A DNA stretch of 64,000 nucleotides from Cranoglanis bouderius (taxonomy: Eukaryota > Chordata > Actinopteri > Siluriformes > Cranoglanididae), in NCBI GenBank assembly GCA_023630585.1, contig CM042555.1, positions 3,561,501 to 3,625,500 of the forward strand. The letters run 5' to 3'. This document shows, one piece after another, positions 23,229 through 37,490 of this stretch; positions within the stretch are counted from its first letter, which is position 1, and the number at the start of each line of letters is the position of its first letter. The notes under the pieces are model-generated. The model saw only the letters and a list, made by a program, of their open reading frames with translations, did not search any database and had not been told where the DNA came from. Position numbers and translations under genes: made by a program.

Positions 23229-26200
23229 GCTAGAAAGGAAGAGAGGAAGAAAAATGACAGTGTTCTGACACATTCCTTAAAACAAAAAGTAGTCTTGACG
23301 CGTTCCTAAAAGTGATATGAAACATCAGGTTTGGAATATTACAAAGGACCAGAGTGTTTGCACCTGACAGGAAATCATTTTTAGGGGTCCAAGCACCGAC
23401 TGTGCTGGAACCCTGTTGTTTTTGTTACAATTTTTATTTCTTTATTTTTTATTTTCGACTAAAAGGAGGGGAAAACTTCACAGCAAAGTTGTGTTTATGG
23501 TTGCAATGAACATATTCATGAGAATGATGAGATGAGATGTGAGACATCTGTTTGAGTTTTACAAAAGTCCAGAACCCGTTTGCTCCTGACAGGCAATCAT
23601 ATTTTGCTGAAAAGAGGAGAGGAAAAAATGGCATGAAAGTAGTCGGACGTACCCAAGGTGTTCTCTGCTTGAGGAAAATGTCTCCGTGTTTAGACGAAAG
23701 ATGAGGTGAAGTTGTCGTGAAATGTTTTTTCCCCCTTTTTTTCTAAAAGGAAGAGATGATGGGAAGGAAAAAAGAACTTCACACCAAAGTTAGGGGTGTG
23801 CATTAAAAAAAAATAAAAATAAAAATTTCAAAGTAGTCTGATGCATGCCTGAGAATGATGGGAAGCATCGAGTTTGGAGTTTTACAAAGGACCGCAGTCT
23901 GTTTGCACCTGACAGGAAATCTTTTTTTTTTTTTTGGCTAAAAGGAAGAGTCTAGGGGGGGAAAACTTCACCCCGAAGTTTTTTTTTATTGTTGCCATGA
24001 AAGCAGTCAACCATATTCATGAGAATGATGGGACGTGAGACATTTGTTTAAGAGATTTATAAAGGTCCAGTCTGTTTACCTGACAGGCAGTCGTTTTTGT
24101 GCTAAAAAGGAAAAAAGGGGGGGGAAAGTAGTGCATGAAAATAGTCGGACATACCCCAGGCGTTGGGTAAAATGCCTCTGTGTTTAGACGAAAGGTGAAG
24201 TTTACTTTTTTCCCTGTCAAATGCACGAGGGTGAAACGGTTTATTTAAGCAACAGAGAAAGAATGTGTCAAGGTTCAGAACAGATGCGGTGCTCTATGGA
24301 AAGCGATGGATCACGGTGGGCTTGAAAGCATGATGGGCTGGTGACAGGGGTGCATTGTGCAACCGAGTAAACGAGGAGGGGAAGGGAAGGGAGGGAGCGC
24401 AAGCCTGTCTGTGATTTGGCATCCTGGTAAACACACAGGAACGTCGCTGTTTGAGAAGAGCCGTAATGCCCTGGAAGCACTTCTGAGGAAGCATAAGCCT
24501 CTTTTTGGGTCGCGGGTCCGCAATGTCTCAAAAGAGTTTTTGAGAAAGCGAAAGGGGGTGGGGGTGGGGGTGGGGGTGTGGGTATTTGAGGGGGTGGGAT
24601 GGGGTGAGATCCGTCAGACCTCTCTTAAAAAGTCCACTTGAAAAAGGCAGGCCACTTTGCAGGCTTTTTAAAGACACATGCAAATATTCTTCCACGTCTT
24701 TCTGACAGAAACCGCTGAATGTTTATGAAACAGCTAAACACAGAGTGAATATGTCAGACCATAGTGCTGATAACAGACAGGATATTCGTATTATGGCAGT
24801 TTAAAATGTCACTATTCTTCCATATGGCCATGTAGTCAGCATTTTTCGGGAGCTGTCTTATTTAGAAAGCAGCATTTCTTCTAACGGCTTTATTTTGAGC
24901 AGTGTCCTGCTTCTCCAAGGCTTTTGTGTAACTTAGTTCCCATGAATGTTTAAAAGACATGGCGGACAGAAATGTTGTTCTGACTGTCTCTAAGGCTATG
25001 ATTATTCCTGCCTGGATGGTAGGTGCATTCTTACAACCCTTAAACTGATCTTTGGTTTGGCTGTGTGAGGGAAACCCTAGAAAGTTCTATGCAGTAGGGC
25101 TGGGTGATATTACGATATAATATTGATGCCTTGATAAATTGTCACAATGGACTTTTTATAAATATGTTTTACCAATCGCAGATTCTGGATGCAGCTGCTG
25201 TAATGTTAAAGTTTTCTAGGTGTCGCTGAACTCAGCAAACTTTACATGCACTACTGTTTTAGTGGCAGTTTGTTAGTAGACCTATATATTGTGATACATA
25301 TCATGTATCATAGAAATGATACGTCTGCCCCACTACATAGAACCCTGCAACTAAGGGGTTTCCTTTTTGCAAAAGGCACTGACTAGATTGAACTCCTTTA
25401 GAAAGCCCAATTGAGAAGCCAGAAGCCAGATTGTAGAAAATGGGTCTATCCAATGAAGGAGGAAAGATTTGTTGGAATAAAAGGCCCAACTGAAGGGACT
25501 CAACTAAAAGATTTACATAGAAACTTACAATGGAGGGGCTGTCTTTAATAACATGTTCCAAGATGCTAGAACATCTTTAGAAATCGTGAAATATTAACCA
25601 CTATAAGAACCCTTGGGGGGCATGGTGGCTTAGTGGTTAGAACGCTTGCCTCGCACCTCTGGTGTTGGGGGGTCGAATCCCACCTCCACCCTGTGTGCAT
25701 GGAGCTTGCATCTTCTCCCCGTGCTTCAGGGTTTCCTTCAGGTACACCGGCTTCCTCCCCCAGTCCAAAGACATGCATTGTAGGCATCTCCAAATTGTCT
25801 GTAGTGTGTGAATGTGTGTGCGATTGTGCCCTGCGATGAGTTGGCACCCTGTCCAAGGTGTCCCCCACTTTGTGTCCCGAGTTCCCTGGGATAGGCTCCA
25901 GGCTCCCCGCGACCCTGTGTAAGATACGCGATATAGAAAATGGATGGATGGTGGAACTATTGAGGAACAACAATGCATTACTCCCAAGAGAAACCACATT
26001 AATGAAAATGGAGATGAATGGCCAGGGAAAGATTTGTCATAATACAGGTTCTTGGTTTTATGCAGAAAATTACAATGGAGGGTCTTCTTTCATGCCAGTT
26101 TCCAAAAGGATGGAACCCTTTTAGAAATCTCAAACCATTAACCATTATAAATACCCTTGAGGTGCCTGTTTTCTAACTGTGGACAACTCCTAAAGAAGTC

Positions 26201-29200
26201 AAATCTACAATGGATGGTCTTCTTTTCACGCCATGTTCCAAGTGGATACAACCCCTTTTGAAATCTCTAACCATTATAAGAACCCTTGAGGAACCTTTTT
26301 TTCTAACAGTGGACTACTCTCAAGAGAACCCAGATTGATGAAAATGGAGATGAATATCCAATGAAAGAGATCTGTCAGAAAATGGGTTTTTGATTTCTCA
26401 TGCTGGGGAAGCTATTAAAGGTTCCTCATAGAAACCTATAATGGAGAAGTCTTCCTGTCGCCATACCATGTTCCAAGAGGATGGAACTCCTTTAAAAGGC
26501 TTGAACCATTAACCATTAAAGAACCCTTTAGGAACCATTTTAACAGTGGACTGCTCCCAAAAGGATGTTGATCGATAAAATTGGATATAATATCAAGTGA
26601 AAGAGGAAAAGAAAGGCATCTCTTTTGTTTCCCAAGTTCTACCATTTTGTGGTCTCTGCACTTGCTTTGTCTTGTTTTGAAGATCTAATATTGTGATTTT
26701 TACATAATGATACAACAATTGTAATTTATAAAACGAGAAAGGTTATCCGGGGCACATAAAAATCTAAATATAAATCAAAACAGCATTGCTATATTACTAT
26801 TCTCTAGCGAAAAGTCATGTGATTGTTGACTGTATCCACTCGAGACTTTGTGATTGCTGGTACGGAAGATCATTTGGTGCCAACAGAGTTTATTTGGAGT
26901 AGCTTTGGCTGGTATGGGAATTAAAAACAGGCGGAAAATCAACTTGACCTCCTGGGTTACATCCACATTAATCCAGATGGATCTGAAAACTGCATTTTCG
27001 CTTTAAAACGCTCTCTTGTCTACACTGGCACATTTTCAAATGTTTTCCAAAAATTGCTCATCGACACTGAAACGTCTGAAATTGCTCACATCCCTATACT
27101 GCGCATGCGTAAAACCGCTTAAAACCGCTGTGGCCTGCGTCATTTCCGTCAGGCGTTTATTTACTTTCCGTGTCTCTGAATTGATGCTGCAGTGTCGAGG
27201 AAAAGCCCCGAGGTTGTACAAAGTGACATTAAACTTTAACAACACTATCAAACTGTATAGCAGGCACGCCGACTGCGGTACAACGTCATCCACCATCTTG
27301 TTTGTTTTTAGCTGAATGGGTCACATGATTGCATCACATGACTCAAAATACGTCATTGTTTTTTGAAACATCTCCGTGCTCTCAGTCCACACAACAACGC
27401 AAAGACTGCGTTTTCCGTGGACGGATGGCCAAAACGTAAAAAGTTTTGCGTTTTCAAATTTATCCGGATTAATGTGGACGTAGCCTTAGATATACAGGAA
27501 ACAGGAAAGAAAAAACATAGTTGACTGTTGACATGATTGCACAGCCATATCTGAAGTAGACAGATAAAAGTCCCTTGTTATTGTCGTCGCTTTTGGAAGT
27601 ATATTGATATAAATGCCAGGACGAGGCCCGCTGTTATAAAACAAAGGTGACCGTTTTTGGCAACGGAAGCTTTATTGTATTCTGAGTGATTAGATACCGA
27701 AGTACCGAAGCCTGCTCGTTCCACAGAACTTCCAGTGAACACTTAGATGTCAGGCTTTTATTACAGCTATACTGTGATTTTGAAGGGCATTGCAATAAAT
27801 TGAAAAGACATGGAGAATCATTATTGCGATATGGTTAAAGATTATCCCGTGTCTACAGTTATTTACAATTGAGTGCAAAAGTTTGCACACCCTCAGGACA
27901 AAACGAAGAGAAAGAAACTCCCAAGGTTTCACAGATGTTCCTACATTTGTAAGAAAACATTTCATATAGTGTATGTTAAGATTTTAATAGTAAAATTAAA
28001 TCAGTTAAAATGTTTGCATCTTCCTGCCTAAATGTGAAATAAATATTCTATAATTACTTGCGTGTGTTTTATATGCAGTTATAACTACTTCCATTTTCCC
28101 CCCTGTCATCTGAGGTGTTTCTGGAGCCAATCAGATTCAATCACCTTACCGTTTTTTTTGATAATCTTTTGTAAGGGTGAAAGACACACATGCAGAGCGA
28201 GCGATGGAGAGATACACAGAGACACATAGAGAGAGAGACACAGAGCGACATACACAGAGGAGATACACACATAGACACATAAAGAAAGTGACACATGGAG
28301 AGAGACATATAGAGAGATACACAGAGAGGGATACACACATTGAGAGACACGTACAGAACGAGACACAAATGAAAAGAGACAGAGAGTGACACATGCATGC
28401 AGAGACACTCAGAGAGAGAGACACACACACACACACACACACCCACACACACACACACAGAAAGAGACTAAGGGACCCAGATAGAGATTCATTACATGGA
28501 GAGAGAGAGGCACAAATGGAGAGACGCACACAGAGAGACACACAGATACACATAGAGAGAGACACACATGGAGAGAGAGAGAGACACAGAGAGAGACACA
28601 GAGAGGGATACATACATCGAGAGACATACAAATATAGAGAAACAGAGACACAGAGAGAGACAAATGCATGCAAAGACACATAGAGAGAGACACAGGAAGA
28701 GACTGAGAGACAAAGAGAGATACATAGGGAGAAAGACATGGAGGGAAACAGATAGAGTGAGACCTACATAGTGAGACCTGTGGAGATAGACACTGAGAGA
28801 CACAGAAGGGGATGCATACATGAAGAGACACACACAGAAAGAAAGAAACTTACATGCATAGTGAAAGACACAGAAATACATATAATGAGAGGCACGTGGA
28901 TAGAGACACGCATGGAGAGACACACACATAGAGAGAGAAGCGTAAAGGAAGATACACATTGAGAGAGACACACACATAAAGAGAGAGATACGCATATAGA
29001 GACAGATACACAGAGAGGGATACACACATAGAGCGAGAGACACACACACATAAAAAGAGACACACAGACACATGGAGAGTGAGACACATGAAGAGAGAGA
29101 CACATGTCATATCTGATATAACCTTATGCCATCTTTAAATCAGGTCTGGAGGCATGTAGAGGCTCACGGCACCATTTTAATGCCCTTTGGTTCTTTTCTG

Positions 29201-29713
29201 TTGATTATGCCGTATGTTTCGGATGTTGCAGGATGAACCCACACACCCACACTGCATATCTAATTTCTTCATTGTTTTTTTTTTTTTTTTTTTTTCTACT
29301 AAAACATTTTGTTTTTACCCACAGCACATATAATAAGACACTTAGTCATTTGTTACTTCTTAGAGCTATGAGTCTTAAAGTCTGAGGAATTCTTCAGGTA
29401 ACCAAACTCCTACATGTATACATCCTGTACGGCACAACAGAATAGGACGAAATTGTCCAAACCCTCGAGGTAGATTTAACCGATCACATTGACTGCTTCT
29501 AATGAGGAGTCGAGAACATTAGGAGAACATTAGATAGGCCTTGAGGAACACGTGTGCATTTGCCAGATGGTTTGAAGTGATTTGGCAAAACTGTGAAGGA
29601 TCCCTGCTGAAAGACTTGGACTGTTTGAACAATTTGGAGTTTTGTGTGTGTGCATGTATGTGTGTGCATGTGTGTGTGTGTGTATGTGTGTGCATATGTG
29701 CGTGTACGTGTAC

Positions 29714-29746
<33 letters not shown>

Positions 29747-30142
29747 CATAAATTATTAAGTCCTGTGAGCTTAATGGTTTTCACAGTGTTGAGGGAGAAA
29801 GAACAAAACGGAGCAAGACGTGCGTCTGACCATAAATATTTATTTGGAAGCATTCGCTTTGTTTTGAGTTCAACAAAGCGTTTCTAAGATAGCTTAATAT
29901 TTAATTGCGTGTTAAAGTTGGAGGCAGCGATCGCTGACGGCGTGCCCTTTTTTTCCGCCTCCCTCTTTTTCAAGCTGTCTGGTTTCAAGCTGTCTGATTT
30001 TTCTACACTATAATTTATGAAGATGATTCTCGTCGTTCTTCTCTTTTTTTTGTGAGGATGTTTGCTTTGCGAGTCATATCATGGCTAATTTTACTTACGT
30101 ACTTCTATACTATCTTAAGAAATATGGTTTTCACCATCCCTG

Positions 30143-30176
<34 letters not shown>

Positions 30177-32413
30177 GTCTGAAAGGGGGGTGTTGTAAAA
30201 TGTAGACTATATGGGAAGGACAGTGGGGTGTCAGGGTCAGGAATCTGTTTGATGTTGAGACTCGCTGTGGCTGAGTGCTGAAAGTGTCCTCTCATAGGCT
30301 CACCCTGCTCATAAAGCACTGCCTTCACACTACAGCGGTGTTACACGACAAAATAATATTATTATCATTGTAAATTAAACCTGTTTTACCCTGTGATTTC
30401 TTTTAAGAAAATTAATCGTCACATTGTACGAGATAAGCCCAATAAAATCTTGTCCGAATTCCATAGGAGACGTGTTCTCCACGTGAGAATGATAGATATG
30501 CCATGAAAAAAAAAAAAAAAAGATTTACTGCGTTCTGCTTATGTCATCAGTCAGCGTGCTCCAGAAAATGGTGTTGCATGAACCAAAATTTGGGCGTTGC
30601 ACAAACTGATACATTCTTCAAAGTTAGCTTGAGGTAATAAGGACATTTGGTGCATTCAAGTCATGTCACAAAGTCATATTTACGAATGGGAAACTCTGGA
30701 TTTTCTTTAAACTCAGAGTTTCCGAGTTGGGGGGCGTGTCAGTAAGAAAACATGGCGGAATCAATGTATGCAACGTCTGTAGTAGACGGTAAATTTGTTA
30801 AAATTGAATGTTTATTCGCCTCAGAAGCCGATTTCAGTTATTACGTGTTTGGTATATGCAACAGTTATTGAAATACAAGCAAATTGCTTAACATGTCTTT
30901 GTCAGGCCTTTTTATTTACAATAAAACAAGCTCATTTCCTGCACAAAATACGATAGCATTGTACAATTCCTATATGAAATCTAATGTTAAAGTTTACAGT
31001 GGCTTCATAGATTGACTAAAAACGTTAAAAAAAAAAAAAAAAGTAAAACACACCTGATGCACATTCTTCGTTCTTCATTTTCTAGACGTGGAGTTAAAAA
31101 AATTGCTGTATTTTTTGTAGTTAATTAAGAGAAGGTACACCGCCATCTTGCTCTGACTAAAGTGACTTGAACGCACCCGATCATAGTTATCATAGTCACG
31201 GCTTCTCAACTCGTAAATACGGATTTCCCAGGAGGACTCGAACGCACCAATTTTTCCCTCCGTTAGCATGTTTCGTTTGTATTTCGTCGTTGCCGCTGCT
31301 GTATTTGTAGCTATCGCATAATCCTAAGCCATCCTCCTATTGGTAGCCTTTTAGAAAATCACTGTATCAAAAATTCCAGAACTTAGTCATTGGCTACCTT
31401 TGGTGGCAATAGCACTTAATCGGCTGACACATGACCAAACCTGACAACCTAAACTCACAACCAAGACTCAAGAATTGTTTGATGTGAGATTTTTGTCTGT
31501 AACCGCAAAATCAATGATCCCCTCCCCCCATGAGACAGTAAGCGACCCAGATAAAGCCAAGGTGTGCCAATAGTTTATTCATAGTGAACATAGAGAAAGG
31601 TTTGAATACAATCTTTGTCGGATTACTCTAAAACCCAACAAAAATTACAATTACTTGAGAGTCTGAATTCAAATGATGTTCTTTCAGACATCGCCTGCAG
31701 CAGCATTACATTGTGCACTATGTAGTGAGCACATGTAGTGAATACGTAGATAGGTGTTTGGGATTTAGTCTGAATTGAAGATGCAGATTTTATTAAGTGG
31801 ATCGCAGGCAGGAAGTGTAAAATGGAATGAAATATCGGACACATGAGTGAGTAAATTAATAAAAACCGAATCGGAATCATTCGATTTTATGATAAAATTG
31901 CGATTTTGGCCCCTAAATCTGTCAAAAAAAAGGACATATGGAAAACAATGAAGTTTTTCCAGATATTTAGTATTAAAGATCGCTGTGCAGTATTGTCTGG
32001 TAAAAAAAAAAAAAAAAAAAAAGCCAGGATCATTCTGCAGCGATTGCGATGATTTTTCCACCCATATGTTCCTGTGCAAAATTATTGGCACCTGGGATGA
32101 CTGGTGACAACATTCGGGACGTACAACTTTATCTAGTTTCCGCTTATAGGACATGCGCCTGCACTGTATCAGTGTAAATCTTAATCTAGGGAGTTTATTT
32201 TCAGTAAAATGCAAAGCATGTTTTATTGTGCTCAATCTTTCCAGTCAGCGAGGCCAGCTAGTCAGCGTGCAGTCGTCTGCTCGCCTATCGGTGTGTGTGT
32301 GTGTGTGAGTGATTGATTAGCATGCGCTTGGCAGGCAGGTGGAAGATCAGTATTTTTAGTGGGTGTTGGTGTATGAGGTCTCCAGCTGCTCTCTCTGGTC
32401 TTCATGGCGTGTT

Positions 32414-32470
<57 letters not shown>

Positions 32471-32810
32471 CACAGGACCCTGAGGTCCCCCCTGAGGACA
32501 CTCTCACTGCTCTCTCTTCTCTTTGATGTGACAGCAAGCTCTCGGTTTTGGATGTGCTGAAGACATCTGTCCTGCAAATATTTCAACAACGTATAAGCAA
32601 GCAAAAAGCAAAATCTTTGGCAAAATCTTAGACCTGCGAGATTTTTCAGGCTTTTGTCTTATGTCGGGCCAGTAGTTTGGAGTTGTTATAGAATTTTGGA
32701 GGAAGATTTGTCAGTCTTCAATAGCGTTGTGTGCTCTATTTATTAAATGTTTTTGAGAGCATTATAGCAGTGTACCGTCCTTTCTTTCTTTTAAGACTTA
32801 AACAGCGCAT

Positions 32811-32849
<39 letters not shown>

Positions 32850-33205
32850 TTTTCAGCATCTTTGTCATACTTTGATTTCTAGCTGGCTCGATTGGAGGCT
32901 CGGAAATAGACAATTCACTTAAAGACACTTTAGTTCTCTTTCGTTATCTTTCTTTTTTCTGTTCCTTTTTTCGAAGATGTCTTTTCCTCACGTCCTCATT
33001 TTCCTCTTCTATTTCTTCGCCATTCCCGCTCAGGACGTGACGGAGTTTAGCGTTCGCTTTGTCCGCACCACCACTTTGTATCATTTGTACCTTTATTTTT
33101 TTTTCTGTCTTTAGACAACTTCAGACATATTTACTTTCATACTCCTCTTTCTGGACTACTCTCTAACTCACTACTCATCAGCTTGGAGTGTGTGTGTGTG
33201 TGTAT

Positions 33206-33285
<80 letters not shown>

Positions 33286-33601
33286 TTTGAGTGTGTGATT
33301 GTTCCTCGGTGCTCCCTAGGGACCTGACTGTTTTGTGAGAGAGAGAGAGAGAGATGGAGGGAGAGGGAGAGAGAAAGATGGAGAGAACACGGCTGTTGTT
33401 TTCCTTTTGTGCAAGAAGAGAAAGAGAACGCCCCCAGGGAGGAGACCACGGCACCCGGCTGGAGTTGGGGGCCTCCGAAAAGTTTCTCAGGAGAGGGCAG
33501 GAGAGGGGAGGAGAGGTGAGGGTTAGGAGGGTACGAGAGGGGAGAGGAGAGAGGGGAGGAAGGGGAAGATGAATGAGAGACAAGAGAAGAGATCTGTATA
33601 G

Positions 33602-33660
<59 letters not shown>

Positions 33661-33719
33661 CATGTTTTTATATCTTGGTGGGGACCAAACTGAAGATCCT
33701 GAGAAGGATAATGAGACAA

Positions 33720-33760
<41 letters not shown>

Positions 33761-35497
33761 CCACTTTTATACACTCATCCTCTCATTCATATTGTGGGTC
33801 TATTCAACCCTGTCATCACTAATCACTTGTTTTTTACTCTCTTGCTGTCTTTTATACTTGTAAAATATTTAAAACGAAGTATGACCATTAAACGTTAAAC
33901 CAGATTAATTTGTTTTGTATTATATTTACTGTATTTTGTGTGTTAGGAAGACAACCTGACGATACGTATACTGTTCAAGGGGTTTCAGTTGTGAGAACAC
34001 TGTTGCCTGGCAACTGGGAATGACTGAAGCTAACAATAAGCTAGCATATAGCCATCAAATCTTTTTTTTTACAAACAATGTAAAGGCAAAATGACAACAG
34101 AAACATGATAGAAATATCGGAAATGCCAACATTTTCCTCAGAAATGTTCGTAAAATTTCAATCAAAGGACCCCGTATGATTAAAATTACACTTACCGCAT
34201 ATCAACCGCTAACAGATTTCCATACGCTTAGAACCGCTTATGTTGCGTCAGAGCTAGCGATCTATGAGCTATCAGAAAATGTTGACTTCTGAGGTAGCAA
34301 ATGGACTACTCAAAGACAAATAAAGAAATACTGTATAATGAGCACTGCTGTGTCCGTCTCTGCAGGATACCTTTAAAACTGAACAGCTTTAAGCGTCCAT
34401 AGCTTCCCGGCTCATGAGACGATGGTAAGCGAATCGAGGTCGTGACCATTTCATCATTTCTACACGTATGAAGGTCTGTAGCAGACATTTCCCGCATGAT
34501 CAGCATGATGTACTTAATAGTTTGATGTACTTCCCTGTTGAAACCATAGAGGTTGTAATGGTTTTAATGGGAATTGTATTGGTTTTAATGGAAACTGTAA
34601 AGGTCCCTGTGGGTCTCTACTGGTAATATGTTGCCTTCTATTGGTGGCATGTTATGTCTAGTGGATACCATTAAGGACTGTTTGTTGGTTTGTAATGGTA
34701 TTTGTAGTGGAGACCATTCGAATTTCTGTGATGGTTTCTATTGTTTTGGGGTTTTTTTTCAGCAGGGTTGTCTTGAAATGAATCTCATGAGCAGTATTCT
34801 TTCAAATTAGCAACGGCACAAGCTACTTAGCTGTGAATGGTGTGGACTAGCGTTAGCTTGGGCGCTCGTTTCTGTTAATAGGCATTTTCTTACCGTCATA
34901 GTTGCTTATTTATGGTGAAACATCATAAGCTTACTAGAAGGGACTTGGCAAGTATTCTTACACATCCAGTGAACATCATTTAGCATTTGTAATGAAGACA
35001 AGCACTTTGTAAGTTTTCTGCCACTCAGTAACATGACAAGCTATAAACGTTTGTCTTATTAGCTAGCTAGCATGGAATCTACTACAAAGTTTTCTGATGG
35101 CTCATAGTTTGCTAGCCCTAACTTGTCTCACAGACGTTCCATAATATAAAATGTAACTATAAATGGTTAAAAAGCACAATGCGTTGTTTACTGATGAATT
35201 AAAAATGATATAATTGACAAAACGCTGAGGTATAATAGGAATATTAATTTATTATTGGAAAATAATGAACGCCGGGGTGGTAACAGTAACTCCACTTGGC
35301 GCTGGGTCGCATCACACCACTGCGTCGCTGATTATTTTCCAATAACCACACACCAAGCATGTTTTATTCCTTACACAATATATTGTAGTAGAACTGAAAA
35401 ATGTAGAATCAATAAAGATGAGTGATTTTTGTCGTATATCACGACATTCATTTTTGGCTCACGTCAGATTTGGATTGTATGTTGATTTGACCATGAC

Positions 35498-35552
<55 letters not shown>

Positions 35553-35680
35553 AATAGTGATCTGGAATGTGCGGTATTGGGGAGCGGGGGGTGACTAGAG
35601 TGGTGCCTGGGATAAGAGAGGCCTAGGCAGAGGGGGTGTGTGTATGTGTGTGTGTTTGTGTGTGTTTGTGTGTGTGTGTA

Positions 35681-35724
<44 letters not shown>

Positions 35725-35742
35725 ACGATCAACAGCTGAAAT

Positions 35743-35825
<83 letters not shown>

Positions 35826-36795
35826 GGAACTGTTATAGCTCCTTATTTTAATCTTCTTTTAGGAAAAAACACAGCAGCACTTAAACATCTTGTCTCATCT
35901 CTTCATGTCCTTCCACTCGTCTTATTTTGTCTCGTTTGGTCCCATCTCCTGTCCTTTTTATCTCCTCTCTTTTCTTCTCTGTGCCTTTTTTCTCTTGTCT
36001 CATCTCCTGTTCTCTTATGTTGTCTTGTTTCATCTCTTTTCTTTCCTTTACTCCTACCTCTCTACTCTCCTCATCTCTCCTCCCCTCTCCACTCATCTCT
36101 TCTCCTCTTCTCTCCTCTCCTCCCCTCTCCTCTTCTCTCCTCTCCACTCATCTCCTCTCCTCTTCTCTCCTCTCCACTCATCTCCTCTCCTCTTCTCTCC
36201 TCTCCACTCATCTCCTCTCCTCTCCACTCGTCTCCTCTCCTCCCCTTTCCACTCATCTCTACTCCTCTCCTCTTCTCTCCTCTCCTCTCCACTCATCTCC
36301 TCTCCTCTCCTCTTCTCATCTCTTCTCTCCTCTCCTCTCCTCTCCTCTCCTCTCATCTTCCCATCTTTTGTTTCCTCTCCTCTGCTCTTCCCATCTTTTC
36401 TTTCCTCTCCTCTCCTCTTGTCTTCTTTTGTCTTCTCTCCTCTGCCCCCATTTCCTCTTATCTTGTCTCTTCTCCTTTTCTCTCATCTCCTCTCCTCTCC
36501 TCCTGTTAAAAAAGCAGATAGTGTGTCAGTTGTACCAGCTCTGTATCAGTGTTTAATAAGTGAATGTCTTGCTTTTTCTGAACGACGGAACACAAACGCT
36601 AATTTCAGCCCTAATTCTAAACGCACTCCAAACTCCTGCTGCTCAGGAGGCTGAATGTGTGATGTGTTATTTAAGGCCAGTATTTGGAGAGTGTGTTTAG
36701 GGAGTGTTAGATGTTCCGTTATTTTGTTCCACCGCTCTACGGATGTACAAGACCTCCCTCTGTTCCTCTGAAGGTGTGGGCCTGCCATGTCTATA

Positions 36796-36873
<78 letters not shown>

Positions 36874-37179
36874 TCAAAGTATATATGTGTTTATATGCGC
36901 ACAGACCTAGGAAGGTTTGGTTTGAAAGGCTGCCTGTGTATGTGTACTTGAGTTGTGTCTCAGCTATCAGAGTTTGTCTACATGGCTGTGTGTGTTTGTG
37001 TGACTTGACGCTGGTGTGAGTGTGTGAGTGCATTCCTTGTGCTTCATTGGATGATTAAACACAACGGACTGAAACGCAGCGTTCACGATGTGAGGTGTTG
37101 TTGGTCTGAAATATTTCTAGGAAGTATATCGGGGTCCAAGATAGCCTGAGGATTTCTTTCTACCTCATGTCCTTTACCC

Positions 37180-37255
<76 letters not shown>

Positions 37256-37435
37256 ACACACGATAAACAGCATTTGATAAAGGTAACCATTTGCGGTTAT
37301 ATATTAAAGGGAGTAAATGGATGTGTGTTGTGAAAGAGGCAATAAGGTCTCAGTGGGCCATAAAATCATTACACTGCTGGGATAAAAGTTCACAAGATTA
37401 CAAACAAGGACAGAGAGAGTGTTAGAGTGTGTATC

Positions 37436-37490
<55 letters not shown>

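Noticed and set aside
28106..29110. Minus-strand frames of about 140-203 codons rich in SLCVSL, and plus-strand RETHRE frames
   Set aside because: All frames of the GAGA/CACA array stay open because of composition; no recognisable protein.
35640..36654. Long open frames (289, 254 and 209 codons) over the pyrimidine tract
   Set aside because: The products are Ser/Leu/Pro repeats dictated by (CTCCT)n in different frames; no domain, no splice context.
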